Below, piece after piece: positions 1 to 8,504 of a DNA stretch of 64,000 nt. The notes under the pieces were generated by a model. The model was not told the DNA's origin. It worked only from the letters and a program-made list of their open reading frames with translations, and ran no database searches. Each line of letters opens with the position of its first letter. Positions within the stretch are counted from its first letter, which is position 1. The position numbers were made by a program, and so were the translations under genes. This DNA is from Pseudonocardia sp. TRM90224 (lineage in GTDB: Bacteria; Actinomycetota; Actinomycetes; Mycobacteriales; Pseudonocardiaceae): NCBI RefSeq assembly GCF_021245725.1, contig NZ_JAJGSX010000006.1, forward strand, positions 62,001 through 126,000, written 5' to 3'.

Positions 1-522
1 CCCGACGACGATCACCGCGGGCAGCGCCGTGCTGAACTCGCCGAGCCAGTTGACGTTGCCCGCCATGCCGTAGTTGGGGTTGAGCAGCAGCTTCCACATG
101 ATCGCGATGACCACCGGCGGCATGGCCCACGGGATCAGCGCGAGGGTCCGCGCGAGCCAGCGCAGCCGCAGGTCGAGGTCCAGCAGCATGGCCAGCCCCA
201 GCCCGGCGACGAACTGCAGGACGGTCACCGAGAACGCCCAGATCAGCCCGATCCGGAACGACGACCAGAACAGCTCGTTGCCGAGCAGCGCCGCGTAGTT
301 GTCCAGTCCGGTGAAGCTGGTGACGACGTTGCGTCCGGCGCGGCTGTCGGTGAAGCCCAGGTAGAGGCCCTGCAGCAGGGGGTAGACGCTGAAGAGCGCG
401 ACGGGCAGCAGGGCGGGCAGGAGCAGCGGCCACGCGTCCCGATCGCCGCGTCGGCGCGGCCTGCGTGCTGGTGGCGGTGCGTCCGGGCGGCCGCCGGTGA
501 TCGTCTCGACCGAGCTGGTCAC
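1..522 (-). CDS. Carbohydrate ABC transporter permease, MalF type (C-terminus outside window)
   Basis: The reverse strand reads 174 codons in frame from a GTG at 522 to the window edge. A charged Pro/Arg-rich N-terminus of about 30 residues is followed by a hydrophobic helix (AWPLLLPALLPVALFSVYP), a YLGFTD segment, 'FTGLDNYAALL' and 'ALIPWAMPPVVIAIMWKLLL'. That order is the hallmark of the larger permease of CUT1 sugar importers (MalF/UgpA type). The conserved EAA loop that contacts the ATPase would lie beyond the edge. The partner permease and ATPase are presumably downstream on this strand. The start is uncertain because no good ribosome site precedes the GTG. The substrate cannot be told. 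Confidence 0.85.
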   Translation of the reverse strand, partial: MTSSVETITGGRPDAPPPARRPRRRGDRDAWPLLLPALLPVALFSVYPLLQGLYLGFTDSRAGRNVVTSFTGLDNYAALLGNELFWSSFRIGLIWAFSVTVLQFVAGLGLAMLLDLDLRLRWLARTLALIPWAMPPVVIAIMWKLLLNPNYGMAGNVNWLGEFSTALPAVIVVG

Positions 523-869
523 GGTGCCACCGAGCAGCCCACTCGCGACCCCCCGCCGTCGGATGGCCCATCCGCCGGCCGGGAAGGGCCCCGCGACGAT
601 GGCACGTCGCAGGTCCACGGGCAAGGGGGCGGCCGACGTTCCCGGCACCCCCGACCCGCCCTGGGCTACGCGGGGGAGGTGGGCGCGTTGGGAGGGCAGG
701 AAAGCCACTTTCCTGCCCTGTGAGGGCCGGAAAGTGGCTTTCCTGCCCTTGCGTGCGGATCGCACGTATCCCGCCCAGCGCCAGCCGAACGTGTCGCCGC
801 CAGCTGTGGCGCGGTCCGCGCGACTGGCGAATGATTCGCAGGCCGGTGCGGATGGGTGGAGGGGCCTCG
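523..869. other. Intergenic region between divergent transporter genes
   Basis: This 347-base spacer separates the reverse-strand sugar permease from the forward symporter. Its only obvious structure is the family A palindrome at 692-751, followed by a small hairpin tail (GCGTGCG-GAT-CGCACG). Promoters for both genes must lie here, but I cannot pick convincing -35/-10 pairs. A ribosome site (GGAGGGG) precedes the symporter start. Confidence 0.6.
692..751. repeat. Family A nested palindrome, copy 1
   Basis: Two half-elements, each a small palindrome of 9-bp arms around a 3-base centre (GCAGGAAAG-CCA-CTTTCCTGC, then GCCGGAAAG-TGG-CTTTCCTGC), are separated by CCTGTGAGG. The whole is also one long inverted repeat. 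A GC-rich mini-hairpin follows on the right. Confidence 0.9.
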
Positions 870-2549
870 ATGACGCTGCTTGCGCAAACCGATCTGCGGC
901 TGGACACGACCTTCGTGGACTACGTGTTCGTCGCGTTCTACTTCCTGCTGGTGCTGGGCATCGGCGTCATGGCTCGCCGGTCCATCTCGTCCAGCCTGGA
1001 CTTCCTGCTCTCCGGTCGCGCGCTGCCCGCGTGGGTCACCGGGATCGCGTTCATCTCGGCGAACCTGGGCGCGATCGAGCTGATCGGCATGACCGCGAAC
1101 GGCGCCCAGTACGGCGTGCCGACCGTGCACTACTACTGGATCGGCGCCATCCCGGCGATGGTGTTCCTCGGCATCGTGATGATGCCCTTCTACTACGGCA
1201 GCAAGGCCCGCAGCGTCCCGGAGTTCCTCCGCAAGCGCTTCAACACCACCACCCAGCGGGTCAACGCGCTGACGTTCGCGCTGGCGTCGGTGCTGATCGC
1301 AGGGGTCAACCTGTTCGCGCTCGGGCTGGTCATGGAGGCGCTGCTCGGCTGGTCGCTGCAGGTCGCGATCCCGATCGCGGCGCTGGTGGTGCTCAGCTAC
1401 ACGTTCCTCGGCGGCCTGTCCGCCGCGATCTACAACGAGGTGCTGCAGTTCTTCGTGATCCTCGCGCTGCTCATCCCGCTCACCGTCGCGGGGCTCGCGC
1501 GGGTCGGCGGCTGGGCGGGGCTCCAGGAGAAGATCACCGCGGTGGGCGGGGCCGAGCAGCTGTCGTCGTGGCCGGGCACGTCGCTGACGGAGATCGCGAA
1601 CCCGTTCCTCTCCGTGCTCGGCATCGTGTTCGGGCTCGGCTTCGTGCTCTCGTTCGGCTACTGGACGACGAACTTCGCCGAGGTGCAGCGCGCGCTCTCG
1701 GCGAAGAGCATGTCGGCCGCCCGGCGCACGCCGATCATCGGTGCCTTCCCGAAGGCGCTCATCCCGATCGTCATCGTGATCCCCGGCATGGTCGCCGGCG
1801 TGCTGGTGCCGCAGCTGACCACGCTCAAGACCGGCGGCCAGTCCGACGTCACCTACAACAACGCGCTGTCGCTGCTGATGGGCGAGGTGCTGCCGAACGG
1901 CGTGCTGGGAGTCGCGCTCGCCGGCCTGCTCGCCGCGTTCATGGCTGGCATGGCGGCCAACGTCAGCTCGCTCAACACCGTCTTCACCTACGACATCTGG
2001 CAGGACTGGATCCGGCCCGGTAGGGACGACCGCTACTACCTGCAGGTCGGCCGGGCGGTCACGGTGATCGGCTGCCTGCTCGCGATCGGCACGGCGTTCC
2101 TCGCCGGCAGCTACCAAAACCTGATGGACTACATCCAGGCGCTGTTCAGCTTCTTCAACGCCCCGCTCTTCGCGATCTTCATCCTGGGCCTGTTCTGGAA
2201 GCGGATGACCGGCCACGCCGGCTGGACGGGCCTGATCTCCGGCACGATCGCGGCCGTCACCGTCGACGTGCTGGTGCGCTCGGGGGTGCTCGCGCTATCC
2301 AGTCAGGCAGGCAGCTTCGTCGGCGCGAGCGCCGCGTTCGTCGTCGGCATCGTCGTTGCGGTGATCGTCTCGATGGTCACCGCACCCAAGCCCGACGCCG
2401 AGCTGGTCGGGCTGGTGTGGGCGCTGACCTCGAAGGAGGACCGCAGCCACTCGACCACCGGTGAGGATGCCGGTTGGTACCGCTCGCCCGCGCTGCTCGG
2501 CGGGCTGGTGCTGCTGTTGACCGTCGGCCTCTACCTGGTCGTCCCGTGA
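870..2549 (+). CDS. Sodium:solute symporter (SSS/SLC5 family)
   Basis: The 559-residue protein has about 13-14 hydrophobic segments, as in SSS secondary transporters that use the Na+ gradient to import sugars, carboxylates or similar solutes. Recognisable pieces are the N-terminal 'DYVFVAFYFLLVLGIGVMAR' helix, 'SLDFLLSGRALPAWVTG', 'ALVVLSYTFLGGLSAAIYNE' and, late in the protein, 'LFWKRMTGHAGWTGLISG'. The ATG at 870 is preferred because GGAGGGG sits seven bases ahead; an in-frame ATG at 852 is possible. The gene diverges from a sugar ABC permease and is followed 17 bases later by a small membrane protein that is probably co-transcribed. A sugar or polyol substrate is plausible but not shown. 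Confidence 0.9.
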   Translation: MTLLAQTDLRLDTTFVDYVFVAFYFLLVLGIGVMARRSISSSLDFLLSGRALPAWVTGIAFISANLGAIELIGMTANGAQYGVPTVHYYWIGAIPAMVFLGIVMMPFYYGSKARSVPEFLRKRFNTTTQRVNALTFALASVLIAGVNLFALGLVMEALLGWSLQVAIPIAALVVLSYTFLGGLSAAIYNEVLQFFVILALLIPLTVAGLARVGGWAGLQEKITAVGGAEQLSSWPGTSLTEIANPFLSVLGIVFGLGFVLSFGYWTTNFAEVQRALSAKSMSAARRTPIIGAFPKALIPIVIVIPGMVAGVLVPQLTTLKTGGQSDVTYNNALSLLMGEVLPNGVLGVALAGLLAAFMAGMAANVSSLNTVFTYDIWQDWIRPGRDDRYYLQVGRAVTVIGCLLAIGTAFLAGSYQNLMDYIQALFSFFNAPLFAIFILGLFWKRMTGHAGWTGLISGTIAAVTVDVLVRSGVLALSSQAGSFVGASAAFVVGIVVAVIVSMVTAPKPDAELVGLVWALTSKEDRSHSTTGEDAGWYRSPALLGGLVLLLTVGLYLVVP

Positions 2550-2566
2550 GCGCGGAAGGAGAACGG

Positions 2567-2812
2567 ATGTCCGAGCAACCGGAAGAGGTGTCGAGCTCCG
2601 CCGCCGCGCTGTTCGACCTGCGCACCGTGATCGCCTTGCTGTTCGGCGTCTACGGCATCGTGCTGACGTTGCTGGGGCTGTTCGACAACGATCCCCGCCA
2701 ACTGGAGAAGTCGGCGGGGATCGACATGAACCTTTGGACGGGGATCGGGATGCTCGTCATCGCGGTGGTCTTCCTGGCGTGGGTCCGCCTGCGGCCACCG
2801 GCGACGAGCTGA
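2567..2812 (+). CDS. Small two-helix membrane protein
   Basis: This 81-residue protein has a polar N-terminus, two membrane helices (about residues 18-37 and 56-74) with a short polar loop (FDNDPRQLEKSAGIDMN), and a short basic C-terminus. A clear ribosome site (GGAAGGAGAA) precedes the ATG. It lies 17 bases after the symporter gene, so it is probably in the same operon and may be an accessory subunit. Such small proteins often trail SSS genes in actinobacteria, but I do not recognise a named family and assign no function. Confidence 0.75.
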   Translation: MSEQPEEVSSSAAALFDLRTVIALLFGVYGIVLTLLGLFDNDPRQLEKSAGIDMNLWTGIGMLVIAVVFLAWVRLRPPATS

Positions 2813-2815
2813 GGG

Positions 2816-2911
2816 TCAGCGCTCGCGCGACGGGGTCGGGAAGCGCGGGTTGAAGGCCGTCAGCGTCCAGTCGTCGATACGACGGAGTGCGCGGCGGATG
2901 CGGGCTGCCAT
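2816..2911 (-). CDS. 31-residue basic small protein
   Basis: A very short reverse-strand gene is supported by a textbook ribosome site: AGGAGG six bases before the ATG at 2911. The product is strongly basic at its N-terminus (ARIRRALRRIDDW) and ends FNPRFPTPSRER. It has no membrane segment or cysteines. Its end lies three bases from the stop of the convergent small membrane gene. Function is unknown. It could be a real microprotein or a chance frame; the Shine-Dalgarno match is the main support. Confidence 0.5.
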   Translation of the reverse strand: MAARIRRALRRIDDWTLTAFNPRFPTPSRER

Positions 2912-3061
2912 GGCTGGCCTCCTGTTCTCTCGGGTCACGCAAGGTATAGCGAAAGGATCATCTGGATCGTTCCAGGAACGTGGCGTGAGCCTGCTCACCT
3001 GCGGAAATCGATAGGGTCGGGTTTGTCCTGATCTCGCTCCAGCCGACGAAACGGGAGATGC

Positions 3062-5365
3062 GTGCTGGCACTCGTCGTCGCCCACCTCGCGATCGCTGTG
3101 CTGCTCCCGCTCGTGTCAGCACGCTCGACGCGTGCCGCGTTCCTGGTCGCGGCGCTGCCCCCGGCGGCGGCGTTCGGGTGGGCGCTCACGCAGATCGGTC
3201 ATGCGCTGGACGGCGGCGTCGCCAGCACGACGGCGTGGGCCCCGGCGCTGGGCCTGGAGCTGAGCTTCCGGCTCGACGCGCTGGCGCTCGCGATGATCGT
3301 GCTCGTCTCCGGTGTCGGTGCCGTGATCATCGTCTACTGCGCGGGCTACTTCGAGCGACGTGCGGAGGAGGCACCGCGGTCGGCGGCCCTGCTGCTCGCC
3401 TTCGCGGGCGCGATGCTCGGGCTGGTCCTCGCCGACGACCTGTTCACGCTGTACGTGTTCTGGGAGCTCACGTCCGTCACGTCGTTCCTGCTCGTCGGAC
3501 AGAGCGGCGAGGGTCGCGCGAGCCGGCGGGCCGCCGTGCAGGCGTTGCTCGTGACCGTCTTCGGCGGGCTGGCCATGCTGCTCGGGTTCGTGCTGCTCGG
3601 CGAGGCCGCCGGGACGTACCGGATCTCGGAGATCCTCGCCGACCCGCCCGCCGGCGGGCTCGTGCCGCTCGCGCTGGTGCTGATCCTGCTGGGAGCCTTC
3701 ACCAAGTCGGCGCAGCTGCCGTTCCACCCGTGGCTGCCGGCCGCCATGGTGGCGCCGACGCCTGTCAGCGCCTACCTGCACGCGGCCTCGATGGTGAAGG
3801 CGGGCGTGTACCTCGTCGCGCGGCTGTCGCCGGGATTCGCGGACCTCGCGGTCTGGTGGGTGCCGTGTGTCGTGTTCGGCGCGGCGACGATGCTGCTCGG
3901 CGGGTGGCGCGCGCTGCACGAGACCGACCTCAAACGGCTGCTCGCCTTCGGCACGGTCAGCCAGCTCGGGTTCCTCATGGCGCTGATGGGCGCGGGCGGG
4001 CGCACCGCGGCGCTGGCCGGTGTGACGATGCTGCTTGCGCACGGCCTGTTCAAGGCGCCGCTCTTCCTCGTGGTCGGCACCGTCGACCGGTCGGCCGGGA
4101 CGCGTGACGTCCGCAAGCTGTCCGGGTTGCGCAAGGTACTGCCCGGCACCGCGATCACGGCGGCGCTCGCCGCGGCGTCGATGGCGGGGATCCCACCGCT
4201 GCTGGGCTTCGTCGGCAAGGAAGCGGCGTTCGCGGCGTTCCTCGACGACGGCCGGTGGCCGGTAGCCCTCGCGCTGCTGGCCGGCTCGGTGCTCACCGTC
4301 GCCTACACCGCGCGGTTCCTGTGGGGCGCGTTCGCGAGCAAGCCGGGCGTGGAGCCGTCGACGGTGCGCGCGCCCGGTTTGCTGCTGACCGTCCCGTCGT
4401 GGGTGTGCGCGCTGGCCGGTCTCGCGCTGGGGATCGGGTACCCGCTGGTCGAGGCGATCGGCGAGGGGTACGTCGGGCCCGGCGGCTACCACCTCGCGCT
4501 GTGGCACGGGCTCGGGCTGCCGCTGCTGTTCTCGGCGGTCGCACTGGCCGGCGGCCTGCTCCTGCACCGCTTCCGGGCAGTGCTGCGGCCGCTCGGCGCA
4601 GGCCCGTTCGACGCCCAGCGCGGCTACGAAGGGGTGATCGCCGGGATCGGGCGGGCGGCAGTGGTCGTCACCGGTCGGCTGCAGCTGGGCTCGCTGCCGT
4701 TCTACCTCGGCGCGATCCTCGTGACCGTCATCGTGCTGCCGGGGACGGCCGCGTTGCTGGCCGGCGGGTGGCCCACGGACCAGCCGCTCTTCCACGTGAT
4801 CATGCAGGTGCCGCTCGGCCTGGCCGTGATCGTCGCGGCGCTGGCCGTCGTGAAGGCGCGGCGGCGGTTCACCGCTGTGCTGCTCGTCGGCGTGATCGGG
4901 TACGGCGTCGGCGGGCTGTTCATCGTCGACGGCGCCCCTGACCTCGCGCTCGCGCAGTTCCTCGTCGAGACGCTCTCGCTGGTCGTGTTCGTGTTCGTGC
5001 TGCGCAGGCTGCCGGCGAACTTCACCGAGGAGTCGCCGCGGCGGCGCGTGATCGTGCCGAAGGCGGTCGTCGCGGCGCTCGGGGGGATCACCGTGGCGGG
5101 CATCGGCGTGCTGCTCTCCGCCGCGCGCAGCGGACCGGCCGCGGCCAGCGCCCAGTTCTTCGAGCTGGCGCCCTCCGGCGCGGGTGCCGACAACGTCATC
5201 AGCGCGATCATCGTCGACTTCCGCGCCCTCGACACCGTCGGCGAGATCGGCGTGCTGTTCATCGCGGCCGCGGGCGTCGCGAGCCTCGTGCTGGCCACGC
5301 GGCACGACCGCCGCTCGAAGACCGGGCAGGGGACCCCCGAGCACGAGGAGGAGGTGCGCGGATGA
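3062..5365 (+). CDS. mrpA: Mrp Na+/H+ antiporter subunit A
   Basis: The largest subunit of the multi-subunit cation/proton antiporter, homologous to NuoL of complex I. It is a 767-residue polytopic membrane protein. 'YVFWELTSVTSFLLVG' supplies the conserved helix glutamate (E135). 'AQLPFHPWLPAAMVAPTPVS' is the proton-antiporter core. After the NuoL-like part (to about 480), the C-terminus carries the DUF4040/MbhD-like segment (IVDGAPDLALAQFLVE) and an MbhE-like tail (DFRALDTVGEIGVLFIAAAG). The GTG at 3062 has GGGAG six bases ahead. It is the first gene of mrpA-G and overlaps mrpB by ATGA. Confidence 0.93.
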   Translation: MLALVVAHLAIAVLLPLVSARSTRAAFLVAALPPAAAFGWALTQIGHALDGGVASTTAWAPALGLELSFRLDALALAMIVLVSGVGAVIIVYCAGYFERRAEEAPRSAALLLAFAGAMLGLVLADDLFTLYVFWELTSVTSFLLVGQSGEGRASRRAAVQALLVTVFGGLAMLLGFVLLGEAAGTYRISEILADPPAGGLVPLALVLILLGAFTKSAQLPFHPWLPAAMVAPTPVSAYLHAASMVKAGVYLVARLSPGFADLAVWWVPCVVFGAATMLLGGWRALHETDLKRLLAFGTVSQLGFLMALMGAGGRTAALAGVTMLLAHGLFKAPLFLVVGTVDRSAGTRDVRKLSGLRKVLPGTAITAALAAASMAGIPPLLGFVGKEAAFAAFLDDGRWPVALALLAGSVLTVAYTARFLWGAFASKPGVEPSTVRAPGLLLTVPSWVCALAGLALGIGYPLVEAIGEGYVGPGGYHLALWHGLGLPLLFSAVALAGGLLLHRFRAVLRPLGAGPFDAQRGYEGVIAGIGRAAVVVTGRLQLGSLPFYLGAILVTVIVLPGTAALLAGGWPTDQPLFHVIMQVPLGLAVIVAALAVVKARRRFTAVLLVGVIGYGVGGLFIVDGAPDLALAQFLVETLSLVVFVFVLRRLPANFTEESPRRRVIVPKAVVAALGGITVAGIGVLLSAARSGPAAASAQFFELAPSGAGADNVISAIIVDFRALDTVGEIGVLFIAAAGVASLVLATRHDRRSKTGQGTPEHEEEVRG

Positions 5366-5901
5366 CGCAGCAGGAGGATCCGACGCCCTTCGAGTCGTGG
5401 GACCGGCCCCGGCAGGCCTGGCTGCTCTCGGGCGACTGCCGCGGCGTCCGGCAGCGGACGCTGCTGCTGGAGATGACGACGCGGGCGCTCTTCCCGACCG
5501 TGCTGGTGTTCTCGCTCTACCTGCTGCTCGTCGGGCACTACGGGCCGGGCGGCGGGTTCGCGGCGGGGCTGGTGGCCGGGCTCGCGTTCGTGCTGCGCTA
5601 CATCGCCGGTGGCAGCGAGGACCTGGGCGCGGTGGTGCGGATCCGGCCGCCGGTGCTGGTCGGGACCGGGCTCGCGGTGGCGCTGCTGGTCGCGGTGGTG
5701 CCGCTCGCGTTCGGCCTGCCCGTGCTCTCCAGCGCGAAGTGGGCGCTCGACGTGCCGCTGCTCGGCACGATCGCCGTGCAGACCAGCCTGTTCCTCGACG
5801 TCGGGGTCTACCTGCTGATCATCGGGGTGGTGATCGACCTGCTCCGCTCGCTCGGCTCGGGCATCGAACGCGACATGCGCGAGGAGGGCGAGCAGGCGTG
5901 A
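5362..5901 (+). CDS. mrpB: Mrp Na+/H+ antiporter subunit B
   Basis: This 179-residue membrane protein has the MnhB-type core, including 'LVGHYGPGGGFAAGLVAGLA', which is the best-conserved stretch of the family. About 50 extra polar residues precede the first helix (MTQQEDPTPFESWDRPRQA...). Four hydrophobic segments follow. It starts inside the stop of mrpA (ATGA) and ends inside the GTGA start of mrpC, so it is translationally coupled on both sides. Confidence 0.93.
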   Translation: MTQQEDPTPFESWDRPRQAWLLSGDCRGVRQRTLLLEMTTRALFPTVLVFSLYLLLVGHYGPGGGFAAGLVAGLAFVLRYIAGGSEDLGAVVRIRPPVLVGTGLAVALLVAVVPLAFGLPVLSSAKWALDVPLLGTIAVQTSLFLDVGVYLLIIGVVIDLLRSLGSGIERDMREEGEQA

Positions 5902-6326
5902 TCACCATCAACCTGGCGATGGCGCTCGTCGTCGCCGTGCTCTACTCCGTCGGCTTCTACCTGCTGCTGCAGCGGTCGCTCATGCGTGTGCTGATCGGGG
6001 TGGTCGTGCTCGGACACGGCACGAACCTGCTGCTGCAGCTCGTCGGCGGGCCGCCCGGCCGGGCGCCGATCGTCGGGGAGGTGCCGGCGGGTGCGCTCGT
6101 CGCCGACCCGCTGCCGCAGGCGCTGGCGCTGACCGCCGTCGTGATCACCTTCGCGCTGACGACGTTCCTGCTCGCGCTGGGCTACCGCTCGTTCGTGCTG
6201 GTCGGGCACGACGAGGTGCAGGACGACGTCGAGGACCGCCGCATCGCCAGCCAGGAGGTCCCCGCCGGCGGCCTGGACGACCCGGCCGACGACTTGGCCC
6301 CCACAAGCGAGGGGAGCGACAAATGA
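5898..6326 (+). CDS. mrpC: Mrp Na+/H+ antiporter subunit C
   Basis: This 142-residue NuoK-like subunit has three membrane helices and the signature 'RVLIGVVVLGHGTNLLLQLV'. The C-terminal 35 residues are acidic and hydrophilic (QDDVEDRR...), presumably cytoplasmic. The GTG start overlaps the mrpB stop. The end is notable: the stop is again in an ATGA overlap, but the frame starting there is not mrpD. It is a 36-codon frame running through a family A palindrome (see the next two entries). Confidence 0.93.
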   Translation: MITINLAMALVVAVLYSVGFYLLLQRSLMRVLIGVVVLGHGTNLLLQLVGGPPGRAPIVGEVPAGALVADPLPQALALTAVVITFALTTFLLALGYRSFVLVGHDEVQDDVEDRRIASQEVPAGGLDDPADDLAPTSEGSDK

Positions 6327-6433
6327 CCCCCTCGACACCCACCCCAGGGGTTGCCAGGAAAGCCACTTTCCTGGCGCCTGCGGACAGGAAAGTGGCTTTC
6401 CTGGCACACCGGCGGAGCCGGGGGACGTCGTGA
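6323..6433 (+). CDS. 36-codon bridging frame between mrpC and mrpD
   Basis: An ATG overlaps the mrpC stop (ATGA, 6323-6326). Its frame runs without a stop through the family A palindrome and ends in the TGA that overlaps the mrpD GTG (GTGA, 6430-6433). The peptide contains the characteristic ARKATFLAP...RKVAFLAH translation of the palindrome. It looks like the relic of the original mrpD start codon, with the repeat inserted just after it. Whether the peptide has a role of its own is unknown; its likely value is to carry ribosomes across the insertion. Confidence 0.5.
   Translation: MTPSTPTPGVARKATFLAPADRKVAFLAHRRSRGTS
6352..6407. repeat. Family A nested palindrome, copy 2 (inside the mrp operon)
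   Basis: Half-elements CAGGAAAG-CCA-CTTTCCTG and CAGGAAAG-TGG-CTTTCCTG are separated by GCGCCTGCGGA, with outer TGCC/GGCA pairing. Unlike most copies it lies between co-directional, coupled operon genes. Confidence 0.9.
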
Positions 6434-7971
6434 GTGCGATGAGCGCGCTACTGGCGCTTCCCGTCCTGCTGCCCATGCTGGGCGCCGCGTTGACCGTGCT
6501 CGCCGGGCGGTCGGCGGCGTTGCAGCGCGCGATCGGCATCGTCACGCTGACGGCCGTCGCGGTGATCGCCGCCGTGCTGCTCGTCAACGCCGACGCGGGC
6601 GGTCCGATCGTCGCGGAGCTGGGCGGTTGGGCGCCGCCGGTCGGGATCGCGCTCGTCGCCGACCGGCTCTCCGCGTTGCTGCTGCTGGTCTCGACGCTCG
6701 TGACGCTCGCGGTGCTGGTCTACGCGATCGACCAGCGGATCGTCGACTACGGCCGCGGCGCCGCGAGCACGACGTTCCACCCGATGTACCTGATGCTGTG
6801 CGCCGGGGTGTCGCTCGCGTACCTCACCGGCGACCTGTTCACGCTGTTCGTCGCGTTCGAGCTGATGCTGACGGCGTCCTACGTGCTGATCACGCGCCGC
6901 ACCAGCGCGATCCGGATCAGGGCGAGCATGACGTACGTGACGGTCAGCCTCATGTCGTCGCTGCTGTTCCTGACCGCGATCGCGATGGTCTACGCGGCGA
7001 CGGGCACGGTGAACCTCGCCGACATCGCCGGCCGGATCGACACGGTGCCGCCCGGGCTGCGGACCGTGCTCGGGCTGATGCTGCTCGTGGTGTTCGGGAT
7101 CAAGGCGGCGATCGTGCCGCTGCACTTCTGGCTGCCCGACAGCTACCCCAACGCGCCGGGTCCCGTGGCCGCGCTCTTCGCCGGCCTCCTGACCAAGGTC
7201 AGCTTCTACGCGCTGCTGCGCACCCAGACGCTCCTGTTCAGCCGCGAGGAGCCGTGGACGCTCATGCTCGTGCTGGCCGTCGCGACGATGCTCGTCGGCG
7301 CGCTCGGTGCGCTCGCCCAGAACGACATCAACCGGCTGCTGTCGTTCCTGCTGGTCAGCCACATCGGGTTCATGCTCTTCGGGCTGGCGGTCTTCGACGC
7401 CGCCAGCGTCTCCGGCGCGGCCCTGTACGCGGCGCACCACATCACGGTGCTGGCGACGCTGTTCCTCGTCAGCGGTCTGATCACCAGGCGGACGGGAACG
7501 GTGGCGCTCGACCAGATGGGCGGGCTGGCCAAGGTCTCACCCGCCCTCGCCGCGCTCTTCGCGATCCCGGCGATGACGCTCGCCGGGCTGCCGCCGACCG
7601 CGGGATTCGTCGCCAAGCTGGCGCTCCTGCAGGCCGGTGTTGCGGCAGGGCCGTGGCCGACGGTGGTGGCGGGCGTTGTCGTCGTGGCCAGCCTGCTCAC
7701 CCTCTACGCGCTGGTCAGGGTGTGGGTGCGGGTGTTCTGGGGCGAGCCGAAGCCGCCCATCCCCGACGACGACCCGGACGACGAGGTGATCGTCGGGACC
7801 GCGCGGACGTCCGTCCCGATGTACACCGCAACGGCCGGGCTGGTGGCCGTGAGCCTCGCGATCGCCGTCTTCGCGGGGCCGCTCAGCGAGGTCACCGGCC
7901 GCGCGGGCACCGATCTGCTGGACGGCGGCCCGTACCGGTCGGCGGTGCTCGGCGCCGAGGGGGAGCGATGA
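6430..7971 (+). CDS. mrpD: Mrp Na+/H+ antiporter subunit D
   Basis: The second NuoL/NuoN-like antiporter subunit, 513 residues and about 14 helices. 'LFTLFVAFELMLTASYVLI' carries the conserved glutamate, and 'KAAIVPLHFWLPDSYPNAP' the conserved lysine/histidine region; 'ALAQNDINRLLSFLLVSHIG' is typical. The GTG overlaps the stop of the bridging frame. The first residues (VSAMSALLALPVLLPMLG) start straight at the membrane helix, so nothing seems lost to the nearby repeat. The stop overlaps mrpE (ATGA). Confidence 0.93.
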   Translation: MSAMSALLALPVLLPMLGAALTVLAGRSAALQRAIGIVTLTAVAVIAAVLLVNADAGGPIVAELGGWAPPVGIALVADRLSALLLLVSTLVTLAVLVYAIDQRIVDYGRGAASTTFHPMYLMLCAGVSLAYLTGDLFTLFVAFELMLTASYVLITRRTSAIRIRASMTYVTVSLMSSLLFLTAIAMVYAATGTVNLADIAGRIDTVPPGLRTVLGLMLLVVFGIKAAIVPLHFWLPDSYPNAPGPVAALFAGLLTKVSFYALLRTQTLLFSREEPWTLMLVLAVATMLVGALGALAQNDINRLLSFLLVSHIGFMLFGLAVFDAASVSGAALYAAHHITVLATLFLVSGLITRRTGTVALDQMGGLAKVSPALAALFAIPAMTLAGLPPTAGFVAKLALLQAGVAAGPWPTVVAGVVVVASLLTLYALVRVWVRVFWGEPKPPIPDDDPDDEVIVGTARTSVPMYTATAGLVAVSLAIAVFAGPLSEVTGRAGTDLLDGGPYRSAVLGAEGER

Positions 7972-8504
7972 TCCGCAGGCTGGCCGGCGTCCTCTGGCTG
8001 ACGATCGTCTGGGTGTTGCTGTGGGGCACGTTCACGCCGCTCACGATCGTCGGCGGCGTGGTCGTCGCGGTGCTCGTCATGGTGGTCTTCCGCCAGCCGC
8101 TCGTGCCGGAAAGGCTGCATATCAGGCCGCTGCACCTGCTGGCGCTCTTCGCGTACCTGATCTACGACCTCGTCGTCTCGGCCGCCGAGGTGAGCTGGGA
8201 GACGCTGCGCCGCGGCCCGGCTGCGCGGGGAGCGATCGTCGAGGTGCCGCTGCTCTCGACGTCGGACCGGGTGGTCACGGTGATGGCGAATGCGCTCTCG
8301 CTCTCCCCGGGGACGATGGCGCTGCAGATCGACCACGACCACGGCGTCTGGTACGTCTACGCGCTCGGGCCGCGCGACCGCGCCGGTGTCGAGCGGGCCC
8401 GGATGCGGACGCTGAAGATGCAGCGCAAGGTGCTCGCCGCGCTGGGCTCCGCCGACGAACGCGCGGAGGCCGACCGGCTGATCGCGGCGGGGGAGGCCCG
8501 ATGA
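7968..8504 (+). CDS. mrpE: Mrp Na+/H+ antiporter subunit E
   Basis: This 178-residue MnhE-type subunit has N-terminal membrane helices (LTIVWVLLWGTFTPLTIVGG), a middle 'LIYDLVVSAAEVSWETLRRG' segment and a cytoplasmic domain with 'NALSLSPGTMALQID' and 'VYALG', the diagnostic MrpE motifs. It overlaps mrpD and mrpF by ATGA at both ends. Confidence 0.93.
   Translation: MIRRLAGVLWLTIVWVLLWGTFTPLTIVGGVVVAVLVMVVFRQPLVPERLHIRPLHLLALFAYLIYDLVVSAAEVSWETLRRGPAARGAIVEVPLLSTSDRVVTVMANALSLSPGTMALQIDHDHGVWYVYALGPRDRAGVERARMRTLKMQRKVLAALGSADERAEADRLIAAGEAR

Noticed and set aside
692..751. Family A repeats as a CRISPR array
   Set aside because: Copies are single, kilobases apart and have no spacers or cas genes.
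497..2216. Long open frames overlapping the symporter on both strands
   Set aside because: Arg/Pro/Ala-rich shadow frames typical of high-GC DNA; the symporter frame has clear family motifs and a ribosome site.
3116..5344. A 742-codon reverse-strand frame opposite mrpA
   Set aside because: Composition is Arg/Gln/His/Asp-rich shadow sequence with no motif or ribosome site.
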